Below, piece after piece: positions 1-11,160 of a stretch of 64,000 nucleotides of DNA (the first letter of the stretch is position 1; every line of letters starts with the position of its first letter). Source of the DNA: Ligustrum vulgare (Eukaryota; Streptophyta; Magnoliopsida; Lamiales; Oleaceae); the NCBI GenBank assembly GCA_963555705.1, contig OY743190.1:33710929-33774928 (forward strand). Reading direction: 5' to 3'. Position numbers and translations under genes: made by a program. The notes under the pieces were generated by a model, which was not told where the DNA came from, did not search any database, and was given only the letters and a program-made list of their open reading frames with translations.

Positions 1-569
1 CTCCATTAGTGCCTTATTGTTCAATACTCATATATTGCTAATTACTTGGGGCTATCCAATTCCCATCATTGAGATTGTGTTATCAACATTTTATTCCATA
101 TATCACTTGCTCCATACATTGGAAAATTGTTGATCATTCATTCCTTGCTACATTTGAGTTGTTGGGGGCATTCATATATCCACACTATATCCATTCAAGG
201 TCATTCAAAGATTGAGTACAAAGTGTTTGATCAATTGCCTCATTGAAAATTTACACTCTTGTGCTTATTTGCTCTACATATATGCCTTGTCTAATACTTG
301 TGGTTATTCAATCTCATTGTTGAAATTGTCATCCTAGCATCTTATCCCACATAAATATTGTTCCTTTTGAGTATAGAAAGCACATAAATTCTACTTGCTA
401 TTTGTGTCTACTTGTTCTAAATTCTTTCTTCCTTGTTGGTGATTTCTTTAACTCCACAAGAATTATACTTTGTGGTTTAGTTAATTACCTTCCTTGGAGA
501 ACTTGAGAAATGAGATTTTGAGTGGAAAAAGGCAAGAGTGGTGAACTCAATAGAGGGTAAAAGCCAAAT
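1..569 (+). other. Untranslated leader of gypsy remnant A
   Basis: T-rich, ORF-poor sequence ends in an A/G-rich stretch (about 500-565) just before the gag-like frame. This fits the region between primer-binding site and gag of a plant gypsy element. No LTR end or primer site is identifiable, and I see no other gene here. Confidence 0.45.
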
Positions 570-1751
570 TTGAGTGAAACACGAGAGAAATATTTTCTTG
601 TGAGAACACTTTCACACCTGCACACCATGTCCATTTTCAATTCTCAAACTCAAGAATTGAAGTACTTGTTGGAAAATATTTCAACCACCATGGCTAGACA
701 AATGGAGAAAAGTGGGGGTGAGTTGGAAAATTTAGGAACAAGAGGGGAGAGTACATCAAATAGGGGAGGTGAAGAAATGATGTGTAGTACAAGAAGGGTG
801 AGGGATAAATTTGGGAACATTGTGTATAGGGATGGAAGTAGAAAACAAAATGGGAGTTTGAATGGGAAAATTAGAAGGGATGGCTGGGATAATGAAAAGG
901 AGAGAGAACAAAATGGGAGCATGCACAGGAAAAGAGGAGAATGGGTAGATAGGAGTGGAGATGGAATTGATGATAATATTGATATAATAAAAATGAAGAG
1001 TCCATCATTCCATAGGAGGGATGATAATGAATGGGAAGTTGAAGAAGAATGGAGAATGGGTAGAGGAAGAAGAGAGTGGGTAGATAGGAATGGAGATGGG
1101 TTGGATGATAGGGGGAATGGAGTTGATGAAAATATTGATAGTGTGCAAATGAAGACTTCATCATTCCATAGGAGGGAAGGTAGTGAAAGTAGAGAAGTAG
1201 TGGAGGAGATAAATGTTAGGCCACCACAATCTATGGCCCATACTAATGAGGTGGAGGAACATGGGAAGGATAATTTCTACACTAGGTGCCTAGTGAGTGA
1301 TAAACCATGTAGTCTCATGCTAAATGGGGAGATTGGCACTAATTTGGTGAGTGCTAGTTGGGTGGAGAAATTGGGGTTACCGGTTAAGAAGCATCATAAT
1401 CCCTATGCATTGCAAAGGTTGGGTGATGATGGGGGAGTGAGAGTGAGTGAACAAGTTCTTCTTGCCTTCAACATTGGATCCTATTGTGACCAAGTGATAT
1501 GTGATGTAGTTCCCATGCACACTACACACATAATTTTGGGACGACCTTGGCAAAGTGATAGGAGTGTGACACATGACAAGAGGAAGAACCGGTGTAGCTT
1601 CCAAATGGATGGAAAAATGGTTGTAATCCTATCTTTGAGCCCGGAAGAAGTATGCAAAGACCACATGAAGCTCAAGAAGGAATTTGAGGAAGAAAATGAG
1701 AAAAAGAAAGAAAAAGAAAATGAAGAAGAAGAAGAAAGAAAACAAAAATAA
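570..1751 (+). pseudogene. Gag-protease remnant with dead retropepsin domain
   Basis: This open frame of 393 codons starts with a basic, glutamate-rich gag-like half and continues into a retropepsin-like domain at about residues 235-350, ending in an acidic/lysine-rich tail. The flap-side hallmark ILGRPWQ is present at about residue 316. The catalytic loop, normally DGGS or D-S/T-G in plant gypsy proteases, reads NGEIGTN (about residues 251-257), so the catalytic aspartate is replaced by asparagine and the protease should be inactive. The gag half holds an internal duplication (about residues 120-148 and 166-205) with the repeated WVDR-(S/N)-GDG-(I/L)-DD motif. I assign it to Ty3/gypsy by family knowledge of the protease; the first half is too diverged for a confident domain call. 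Confidence 0.7.
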
Positions 1752-1753
1752 GA

Positions 1754-2412
1754 GCATGAGAGTTGGGGCCACGTCCTTAGAAAAAGGAGAGGCGATGAGG
1801 GTTGGAGCCACGACTCTAGAAAAAGGAGAGGTAAGAGAAGAACCAAGAGTTGGGGTTCCTACCTCAGAAAAAGGTGAGGAAGTGATGAGTGCCATCAAGA
1901 AAATTGAGAGAAAAGATCACCCCAAAATGTTCTTTACTCTTGAGTATTCTAACACTTCCCTCCCTAGTTTGGTTATTTCTTTGTTGCAGGAAATTGTGAG
2001 GCCAACTTATCAAAGCAACAAAGAACTCCAAAAGCATTTCTTATGGAAGAAATTCTTGGAAACATTTTCCTACAACGACAAGTACAACCGAGGTAAACAA
2101 AATGAAATAATCAACGTCGCATCAAGGAGGTATGCTCCTAACAATTCCTTAAATGCAAGGTTATTGTGTTTTGAATACATTATAGGGTTGTATGATCTTG
2201 ATATAGATTTGATAAGTGTGTTGTTGACTTGTGAAAATGTAACATGTGGTAGGGATCATTGTCATGATGAGTGCTTAATTTGTAAATGCAACTTTTTGCA
2301 TGTGCCCAATTGCATAAGTACCAAATCCTTGTGTGAAAATGTTGCATATAGTACATTTCATGGGCATGTTGAATCCTTATTTTGTGAAAATATGCTTGAC
2401 GTGCATATTTGA
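1754..2412 (+). pseudogene. RNase H C-terminal remnant of gypsy pol (RT deleted)
   Basis: The frame opens with three copies of an (M)RVGATxxEKGE-type repeat and then, at about 2030-2220, carries the end of a retroviral-type RNase H. The string read as ASRRYAPNNSLNARLLCFEYI corresponds to the usual DALSRRYALLSxLDAKLLGFE region that joins RNase H to integrase in plant gypsy elements. The DALS motif itself has decayed to VAS. The entire reverse transcriptase that should precede it is absent, so this is a deletion derivative. The cysteine-rich end (about 2220-2400) is unassigned. Confidence 0.6.
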
Positions 2413-2643
2413 TCTCTAAAAAAATTGCTAGCTAGGAGAGTCCATGGGAGAAATTTATTGAGATGTCTTGGTGATAATAGGACTTCACTTCTAACATTTC
2501 TTGATGCCCCCTCATTTTATTTTAAACATGTTAAGGGCATGCATGTTAATAATCCAAATTTGTTAAACATTTATGAATCATGTTGTGAGCGATATCTTAA
2601 TGAATTCTATGGGCATGATAATTATTTGTTTTAGAAAATTGTA

Positions 2644-3804
2644 TTGTTTCTTTTTAAACGTGCCATGTGCAAATTGCTAATGGGAGAGACACATGATAGT
2701 TGTTTGATGGGGCGATTTAAAATCAACAGGGTCTTAGGGGTATTATGTGATCAATTTTATTGGTCTAATTTGAAGATTGGAGTTGAACATGTTTGCATTT
2801 GTTGTAAATACCTAACTTGCAAAATGGCTAAACTTGAGTTTAAGTTTTTGCCCCAAGAATTCCATACATATTTGTCCATCATGAGTAAACCTTGGGTTAC
2901 TTATTATATGAATTTTATAGTAGGTTTATTTGGAACAAAGAAAGAAAATGATGCTATTATTGTGATTGTTGGTAGGAGTATTAAAATGTCACATTTGATT
3001 GCATACCATGAAATCAACAAGGTCATTAATATAGCTAATCTTTTCTTTCGGGAAGTCGTGCATTTGCACGAAGTTGGTGCTAATTTTGTGGTTGTTAAAT
3101 TTGCTTGCAATTTAATTGCTCATCATATTAGCAAGTTTTCTCCACTTAAAATTTCTTGTGACTTTAACCTATTAACTCTGTTGAACTTTATACATATGTT
3201 TATTGAAGAAAGAATTAGTTTAGGTGGCCAAGAGAATGCACCTTTGGTTAAGCCCCTTTGCAGGAGGCTCGAGCTTCCATTTGAGGGAATTGGTATACAA
3301 TGTATTTCCAATGCCAACCATGGTAGGAAGCATATTCCATTTGACCCTGGCGGCAGGATGTATTCTCATTCGTGGAAGGAGCGACCCCCCGATCAAATAA
3401 AATCCAAATTGCTACTTTGCAATGTTGGCACATCTCAAGCTTTTGGAAATGCCTACAAATTGATTTTGCAAGGTGAGTATGAAATTTCAGTTACATTTAT
3501 TGTATCTGAATTTTCTATTTTTATTATAGGTGTCAATTCGTGGTCGAATCTCTTTCGAGATGGAGGAGATGATGAGAATCGTGAAGGTCCAACTTCATCG
3601 CATGAACCTGTGATCCATAATGTTGCAAGATCAAAGTTCAAGGAGTCTTACGACAGGGAACTCAAGCAAGATTCGAGGTCGAATCCTTTTCAAGAGAGAG
3701 GGGATGATGAGAATCGAGAAAGTCAAACCTCGATGCGCAAGCATGTGGGACCCATGACGAGATCCGATGTCAAGGAGGTTCAAGATTCGAGGCTAAACAA
3801 GTAA
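2644..3804 (+). pseudogene. Integrase remnant and polyprotein C-terminus of gypsy A
   Basis: The first 170 codons match the course of a plant gypsy integrase: a degenerate HHCC zinc-binding region (ETHDSCLMGRF, then CICCKYLTCKMAK), the PWVTYYMNFIVGL stretch where a core catalytic Asp is expected (usually WxDxSMDFVxGLP), and a ANLFFREVVHLHEV segment. The first catalytic Asp of the core is no longer recognisable and the rest of the core is lost. After an unrelated middle section the frame ends with two SRSNPFQERGDDENRE-like units and GPMTRSDVK, the typical C-terminal tail of such polyproteins (GPMTRxxxK). The unit at about 3540-3720 is duplicated. Non-functional. Confidence 0.65.
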
Positions 3805-4340
3805 TTAAAGTCAAGAAAAGCAAGCCGAGAATCAAGTTGGAACCAAAAAGAAGAAGAAATTGGACTCAGCTCATTCCGGTCGATCGAAAGTCTGCAGAGA
3901 TTTTTGAAGGCAGCCTCAGTCGCGTTCGGCTGAGGCTTGGTCGACCGAAAGTCCCATTTCAGTCGACCATGTGATCGACCGAAACACCCCGTTTCACAAA
4001 AATGGGGGTTTTGTTGCAATTTTCACAAAAACGGGTTTTTGTTGCAATTTCCGAAATTTGCACATTTTGCCCAATTTTGTACATTATATACTCTTTTCTT
4101 TTCATTTGTAAAGATAACTTGGTTGTTCATATGAAATGCTCTTAAGAGCTTAGTCTTGAAGACTCCTTTTGAGGTAAGGTTAAACCTCCTTGATCTTGTA
4201 TTATTCTTGGAAGTTAATCAACTTTGCTTGAATATTATTATTCTTGTATTTGTTCTTGATTTTCGCCACCTTGGAGTTTGTTTGATTGATACCCATTGGG
4301 CTAGGGTTTGTTAATCCTTGAATTTTGGATTAGATTTAAA
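3805..4340 (+). other. 3' untranslated/LTR-like sequence of gypsy A
   Basis: Non-coding, with three spaced copies of a GGTCGA(T/C)CGAAAG-like motif at about 3878-3985. A TATA-like TACATTATATACTC at about 4080 and the T-rich run to 4340 fit an LTR with a promoter. With no second copy in the window the LTR limits cannot be fixed. Confidence 0.4.
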
Positions 4341-5650
4341 CTTGGGTTAAGGTGTTTATCCTTTATTTTACCACTTTAGCTTTCTTGGGTTTTGTATTAA
4401 ATTGTTATGGGAATTTTCGGTCAATATACCAAAGGGGTTCGCATCATGAGTTCTATCATACAATGCCAAACTCCTCAAAAACTCAAAGATCCTGGTTCTC
4501 CAACCATTGCTTGTATGATAGGGACCACTCGAATTGGTCATGCCTTGCTAGATTTGGGTTCAAGCGTGAATCTTTTGCCCTTTAGTGTGTATACACAGCT
4601 TGGTTTAGGTGACTTAAGCCCACTCCCATGATTTTACAATTAGCAGATAGATCTGTTAAGATGCATAGAGGGATAATTGAGGATGTTTTGGTTCAAGTCG
4701 ATAAATTCTATTATCGAGTTGATTTTGTTGTTATTGATGTTCAAAGTATACCTAAAACTTCCCCCCAAATCCCTGTTATTCTTGGTAGACCATTCCTTGC
4801 AACTTCAAATGCTTTAATAAATTGTAGGAGTGGTATTTTAAAGTTGACTTTTGGCAGTATGTCTTTGGAACTTAACATTTTCAATGCTTATAGGCAACCA
4901 AAAGATTTTGATGAAGTACAGGAAGTTAATATGCTGGAAGAGCTGCCAATTGAGTTAGAAGATCCTGATGAGCAACTTGAGCAGAATCTCGAATTGGACA
5001 GCATTCAAGACTCTTCAAATAGTGTAACAACAACAGTTGTAAGAGCTTGGCAGCCAAACATTGAGCCTCTAAATGTCAGCCAAACACCCATGCAAACATC
5101 AGCAGAGAAGATGCCAATTCTAGAGCTTAAACCTCTTCCACCAGAACTAAAGTATGCATTTTTTGGACCTAATGAATCATACCCTGTGGTAATCTCTTCT
5201 ACTCTTACTTGTGATCAGGAAAATATGTTGTTGAAAGTGTTGAATGATCATAGATCTGCAATAGGTTGGACTATAGCAGATATTAAGGGAATTAGTCATT
5301 CAGTGTGCACTCATAGAATTTTCCTAGAAGAGAATGCTAATCCTTCAAGGGAATCTCAAAGAAGGCTAAATCCTAATATGAAAGAGGTTGTTAAAAATGA
5401 AGTTTTAAAATTACTTGATGCAGGTATCATTTATCATATTGCAGACAGCAAGTGGATAAGTCCTACTCAAGTAGTTCCTAAGAAAACTGGGGTTACTGTT
5501 GTTGAAAATGAACAGGGAGAAATGATAACTAAAAGGGTACCACTAGTTGGAGAATGTACATAGATTATAGAAAATTGAATTCCATGACCAAAAAAGACCA
5601 CTTCCCTTTACCATTTTTAGATCAAGTGCTAGAAAGGGTTGCTGGACATT
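4341..5650 (+). mobile_element. Athila-like Ty3/gypsy fragment
   Basis: A fragment with protease and the start of reverse transcriptase, without LTRs. It ends abruptly inside the RT at about 5645 where copia coding sequence begins. The wording of the protease (ALLDLGSSVNLLPFSVYTQLGLG) and the linker (WTIADIKGIS, then CTHRIFLEE) is that of the Athila lineage. Confidence 0.75.
4407..5650 (+). pseudogene. Athila-like protease and RT N-terminus (frameshifted)
   Basis: Three frames make up one broken polyprotein. Frame 1 (4407-4631) has the retropepsin active site DLGSS, intact. Frame 2 (4628-5563) continues with LQLADRSVKMHRGIIEDVLVQVDKF, the ILGRPFLAT flap-side motif and the linker to RT. Frame 3 (5554-5650) has YIDYRKLNSMTKKDHFPLPFLDQVLERVAGH, the conserved beginning of the gypsy RT. 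The shifts lie near 4620 (just after LSP) and near 5550 (in the expected GWRM-YIDYRKLN). The RT breaks off before its catalytic motifs. Assignment rests on recognised family motifs. Confidence 0.75.
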
Positions 5651-8390
5651 TTCCTCTAGTTTGTAATTCTACTACTTTTGATATTCTTGCTTGGCATAAG
5701 AAATTGGGACATCCCAATTCTCATGTGTTACAATAATTGTTGAATTCTGGTTTCCTTGGTAATAAAAGTTCGACTTCGTTTTCATCTAATTCTCTTGAAT
5801 GTGCTTCATGTAAACTTGCTAAGAGTAAAGTATTACCGTTTACTTCTCATGGTTCACATGCTTTGCATCCTTTTGATATTGTTCATAGTGATGTATGGGG
5901 TCTTGCACCTGTTATTTCGCATGCTCATTATAAATACTTTGTTACCTTTATCGATGACCATAGTAGATTCACTTGGGTTTACTTTCTCTGTGCAAAAAGT
6001 GAAGTGTTTACAGTTTTTTAGACTTTTCTTGCTCTCATTAACACTCAATTCTCGTCCTCCATTAAGATCTTACGCTCTGATTCAGGTGGCGAATATATGT
6101 CTACTGCATTCCAATCCTTTTTACAAACCAAAGGAATTATCTCACAACAATCATGTCCCTCTACCCCACAACAAAATGGGGTTGCTGAACGAAAAAATCG
6201 TCATCTTCTTGACATGGTTAGAACTCTTTTAATTGAGTCTTCCGTTCCTTCTCGTTTTTGGTGTGAAGCTCTATCTACAGCTGTTCATCTAATAAATAGA
6301 TTTCCAACTCCAGTTCTTGGTTATGTTTCTCCATTTTATAAATTGTTTGGTCATCATCCCACATATTCTCATCTCCGTCCTTTTGGGTGTGTTTGTTTTG
6401 TTCATCTGCCACCTCATGAAAGGACAAAACTCACCCCCACAATCTGTCAAGTGTGCTTTTTTAGGATATGCTGCAACTCAAAAAGGATATATTTGTTATG
6501 ATTCTAATGCACAACGCCTCCGGATCTCTCGTAAAGTTATTTTCTTTGAAAAACAATTTTTCTTTACTTCAGAGCCTACTGCTTTCTCTCCTATGTTTTC
6601 TGTGTTGCCTGACTTTACTGCGGAATCTTCTCGATACAAACCTGGTCTAGTTTACACACGTCGGCATGTTCCTTCTGAGCCTCTTCCTCAGACGTCAGTC
6701 CTGCCAAGCCTTCACAACCCTTCTCCAGAGACATCAGATCCTGTCGCAGGTGGTACTCCTCCCCCGCCCGTTTTGCGCCGTAGTTCTCGTATCACTCGCC
6801 CTCTAGATAGGTTTGTTACTTCTTCCCATAGCTCTTTGTCAGCTACCTTTAACTCTATTTCGATCCCTTCCTCCTATAGACAGGCTATGGAACAAGAGTG
6901 TTGGAAAAATGCAATGAATGCTGAACTTGAGGCACTTGTAGCAAATCAAACACGGGATGTTGTTCCATGCCCCTCAAATGTAAAACCCATTGGCAGTAAA
7001 TGGGTTTACTCGGTCAAACTTCATTCTGATGGTTCTCTTGAGTGCTATAAGGCTCGATTGGTGGCCTTAGGAAATCGTCAGGAATATGGGATTGACTATG
7101 ATGAGACATTTGCTCCCATTGCTAAGATGACCACCGTACATCTCTTATTGTCAATTTCCGCTTCTCAGTCTTGGCCCTTACATCAGATGGATGTAAAAAA
7201 AGCATTCTTACATTGAGATCTGAAAGAAGAAATTTATATGAAGCTTCCCTCTGGTATGCCCCTTCCCTCTGCTGACTCTGTGTGTAAATTAAAACGTTCT
7301 TTATATGGTCTTAAACAGGCTCCTCGAGCATGGTTTTACAAGTTTCGTAGCACCCTCTTGGCATTCTCCTTCATTCAGAGTCAGTATGATGCATCTCTCT
7401 TCTTTCACAAAACTCAGCTGGTATAGTTTTTTTGTTGGTATATGTTGATGATTTTATTATCTCTGGGTCTGATCTCGCCCTTATTCAGAAGCTTCAAGAA
7501 CATCTTCACTCAATTTTTCATATGAAGGATCTTGGTCATCTCACTTACTTTCTTGGTTTGGAGGTTCGGACTACACCTCATGGTATCTTCTTGAATCAAC
7601 ATAAGTATACTCAGGATTTGATTCAGTTGTCCGCCCTATCTGATACTTCTTTTGTTGATACTCCGTTAGAGATGAATGTTAAATATCGCAAGGATGAAGG
7701 GGATATTAGTCCAGATCCTACTTGTATCGAAAGTTGGTAGGAAGTCTTATTTATCTCACTATCACGCGTCCGGACATTTCCTTCGTTGTTCATACTGTCA
7801 GCAAATTTATGGACGCTCCTCGTCATCTTCACATGATAGCTGTCCGCCGCATTATTAGCTACCTCATTGGGACTCCTCATCGCGGGTTGATCTTTCGTAA
7901 GGGGACTCCTCTTCAACTTACTGCTTATAGTGATGCTGACTAGGCTGGTTGTCCCGATTCTCATCGCTCTACCACTGGGTGGTGTATTTTTCTTGGAGAT
8001 GTTCTTATTTCTTGGAAGTGTAAGAAACAAGATAGTGTTTCTAAGTCCTCTACAGAAGCAGAATACCGGACTATGTCTGCTGCATGTTCTGAAATTGTGT
8101 GGTTACGTTGTCTTCTTACTGAACTTAGGTTTCCCCAGTTGAATCCTACGCCTCTCCATGGAGATAACACTAGTGCTATTCAGATTGTTGCCAATCCTGT
8201 GTACCATGAGCGCACCAAACATATTGAGGTGGATTGTCATTACATTAGGGATGCCTATGATTCTAAAGTTATCACTCTTCCCTATGTCTCTACGGATCAA
8301 CAAACTGCTGATATCTTCACCAAATCTCTATCTCGTCTTCATCATAACTTTCTCGTCAGCAAATTGATGCTTGTGGACTCACCAGAATAA
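5650..8390 (+). pseudogene. Copia polyprotein remnant (integrase-RT-RNase H)
   Basis: The remnant reads in order: GAG-pre-integrase (LAWHKKLGHPN), integrase core with catalytic Asp in VHSDVWG, Asp in LRSDSGGEY and Glu in NGVAERKNR, RT with the intact YVDD box (7441-7452), and RNase H (SSTEAEYR near 8049, then ADIFTKSL near 8311). It is broken by in-frame stops at 5734, 6019, 7214 (expected FLHGDLKEE reads FLH-stop-DLKEE), 7424 and 7941 (expected SDADWAG reads SDAD-stop-AG). Frameshifts lie near 6445 and 7725. The number of lesions shows an old insertion. Catalytic residues can still be read across frames. Confidence 0.85.
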
Positions 8391-8402
8391 ATTTGAGGGG
8401 GG

Positions 8403-8544
8403 TATTAGAATATTATTCTTACCATGTATGATTCCATATATCCCTATATTGTATAGATTGATTTATTTCCTTGTATTGTTGTAATTCTATCTATATATAG
8501 AGATCAAACCCAAAGTTTAGGATTATCAAGCAAACTATCTAGCA
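8403..8544 (+). repeat. Partial 3' LTR of the copia element
   Basis: Directly after the purine tract GAGGGGGG comes TATTAGAATATTATTC, the usual start of a copia LTR with TG changed to TA. A TATA-like CTATATATAGAG lies at about 8493-8504. The LTR stops after about 140 bp where LINE coding sequence begins. Confidence 0.6.
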
Positions 8545-11126
8545 CATTGACATAGAGGAGATTACCACAGCCGTTATGGGAATGGGACCAAACAAAGCAC
8601 CGGGAATGGATGGATATCACGCTCTCTTCTTCCAAAAACATTGGGGAATCTTACAAAATGATGTTTCCAGGGCGTCTTTGGTTGTCCTAAAAAATGGAGA
8701 ATCAGTAACGGAAATCAACAAGACTGCAATTGTTCTCACCCCAAAAATAAAAAGTTCGGAACAACTATTAGATTATCGTCCTATCTCATTGTGTAATGTT
8801 CTCTACAAAGTCATTTCGAAGTGTCTAGCAAATCGTCTAAAGGGGATGATACATAAATTGATTTTTGAGAAGCAATCAGCCTTTGTCCCAGGTCGACTTA
8901 TTATAGACAACGCCATTATTGCAGTCAAACTTCTTCACTCTACGGGCTTGCGATGCAATGGTAGGAAGGGGTTCATGGCTTTAAATATTTATGAGCAAGG
9001 CATATGATAGAGTTGAGTGGGATTTTGTTTGGGCTGTGATGAATAGAATGAGATTCTCGAATAAATGGATTGATATTGTCTATGATTTTATAGCTACACC
9101 GGTTTTCACTTTCACTATCAATGGAAGCTATCAAGGCCAAGTGGTGCCGTCAAGAGGACTTCGAAAAGGTTGTCCACTTTCTCCCTATCTATTCATTTTT
9201 TGTGCTATGGCTTTTTTAGCTATGCTTACGACAACAGAAATTTAAGGACGTCTTTGTGATATGCAGTGTAAGAGAAATGGACCTCCTATCGGCCATTTAT
9301 ATTTTTTGGGTGACTCCATCTTATTTACCCAAGCTAAGGAGGATGATGCAAGAACTCTTCTAGAAGGGTACGGAAGAGAGTTCAAGGATAGCGTAGGGGA
9401 CTCTTCTCAGGCAGGGAAATTCTCATTAAATCAGTGATGCAGTCAATCCCAAACTATCAAATGAGCCTCTTAAAATTTCCAAATGCAACCTGTGACGAGT
9501 TGACAAAAGCAACCAGTTAGTTTTGGTGGGGATCAACAGGTGCAAGGAAAAGACTTACTTGGATTTGTTGGGAGAGTTTATGTAAGCTAAAGGTAAGCTA
9601 AGGACATAGCTATCGAGACATGCACCTGTTCAATAAGGCCCTGTTGGCAAAGCAAGTGTGGCGATTGGTGGCTAACCCTAATTCCCTTGTAGCTTTAGTG
9701 TTAAAATCGAAATATTATCCCAACTCTGATATTTTGGGGGCTTTGATGAAGAGTGGATCATCGTACTTATGGAAAATCTTAATGTGGGGTAAGGAGGTCA
9801 TTCAACAAGGAGTGCGTTGGAGATGGCAAGAAGGTTATCTTTTCCGAATCATGGCTTCAAAGGACTTTCTCCTTTAGACCATATTCTGGCCAACCTCACT
9901 CTCCAATCAAGGTGAGTGATCTAATCATACCTATAGGAGGATGGGATGAAGACATTCTATGACAGATTTTTTTGCTGGTGGATATTAAGTCTATCTGATC
10001 AATTCCGTTTGGTCACACGACAATGGATGATCGTCTCATTTGGCACTTTGAAGCGGAGGTGAATATACCATTAGTAGTGGCTACAAAATTTTGCTGACCC
10101 TTAGAAAATCCTATCATGCAAGCACAAACATTTCCAACATAAGTTATTGGAAACAAATCTGGTCCCTCCAGATTCCCTCGAGAATCAGGTCATTTATATG
10201 GTGTCTCTTTCATCATGTTATCCCCTCGATAGAAAATTTACAGGGACATCATGTTGAAAGGGAGGGGAGGTGTCCTACTTGTGGTTGCTGGAAATCAAAT
10301 ATTCATATTTTCAAGGAGTTCTACTTGGTTAAGGATTTCTAGAGAAAGTCGGGATGGTGGTTGATCATCACAAGGATAAAAATGATGGATGTTCGGACTC
10401 GCTACTTCGGATTTTAGCCTCTCATCCAATGGAGAGAGTAGAGAAATTATGTTTGTTGCTTTGGGTGGTTTGGAGGCACCGAAATGATATACTTCATCAC
10501 ATCACTACCATGACTGTTGTTGATATTATTGAGGCCACCATGATTCATCTAGAGAGATATAAAGCAGCTATCCAGGTAGACCAGCATCTAAATCATATAA
10601 GCGGGACTAAGCAGAGACAAAAGAATAGTTGGGAGTTTGATTCAGGAGTAAAAAAACAGAGTGTGCCATTCCTGTGATGCTTGTCCACAATGCTACTGGT
10701 TATGTGGATCTAGGAGGGGTGCTTATAGACGAAGATGGCATTGTTCTAGCGGCGTTCTCCATGTGGGTAGAAGGATCATTCACACTTGAGGATTCGGAGG
10801 CTATGATAATTCACCAAGGATTGGAATTCGAAGTTGAAAGAGATATGGAAATTGAACGGGTGGAAACGGACGCTCTTCAAGTTATACAAGCTCTTAATGA
10901 TGATTTTTCATCTTTCCCTTATGCTTGTATTTTAAATGATATTGTTAGGTTGTGTCGAAATGTGAAGTGTGGCTCTTGTTGCTATATTCCTAGAGATAGA
11001 AATATTGTGGCCCACAACCTTGCATATCACGCATCTAGTGCTGTTGAGTCTAAGTTCTGGTTTGACTGTATTCCTTTTTTATTTCCTCCTTTGTTCGAGA
11101 GGAGGCTTCTTATTAATAAAATTTGA
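8545..11126 (+). pseudogene. LINE ORF2 remnant: RT, zf-RVT, RNase H
   Basis: The RT part (8545-9320) shows NKAPGMDGYHALFFQKHW, IVLTPKI, DYRPISLCNVLYKVISKCLANRL, QSAFVPGRLIIDN, MSKAYDRVEWDF and GLRKGCPLSPYLF, the order of plant L1 elements. A shift near 8990 disrupts the catalytic motif A region, and the expected FADD catalytic box reads FLGD at about 9310, so RT is inactive. DMHLFNKALLAKQVWRL (9618-9670) and the CPTCGCW zinc-binding motif (10275) mark the zf-RVT region. The last frame (10674-11126) is an RVT_3 RNase H with LEDSEAMIIHQGLE and ETDALQVIQALN. It ends at 11126. Confidence 0.85.
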
Positions 11127-11160
11127 GTGTTTGATCAAGAAAAGGAAAAAAGAAAGAATA
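8545..11160 (+). mobile_element. L1-like LINE, 5'-truncated and decayed
   Basis: The element starts inside the reverse transcriptase, as is usual for 5'-truncated LINEs, and continues through a zf-RVT-like region to a plant-type RNase H (RVT_3). An A-rich stretch at 11134-11163 may be the tail. Many lesions; see the pseudogene entry. Confidence 0.85.

Larger units (their letters stand above)
1..4340 (+). mobile_element. Decayed Ty3/gypsy LTR retrotransposon (remnant A)
   Basis: The segment runs from an untranslated leader (1-569), through gag/protease remnants and a stump of the RNase H and integrase parts, to a polyprotein tail at 3804, followed by LTR-like non-coding DNA. The order protease, RNase H, integrase is that of Ty3/gypsy. 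The reverse transcriptase core is missing between about 1900 and 2030, so this is an internally deleted copy. No complete LTR pair is visible; the left end lies outside the window and the right end is cut by an Athila-like fragment near 4340. Confidence 0.8.
5650..8544 (+). mobile_element. 5'-truncated Ty1/copia retrotransposon
   Basis: It contains GAG-pre-integrase, integrase, RT and RNase H in copia order, then a purine tract at about 8394-8402 and a partial 3' LTR. The 5' LTR, primer site and gag are missing; the copia reading starts within the Athila RT frame. The right side is cut by the LINE at about 8545. Confidence 0.85.
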
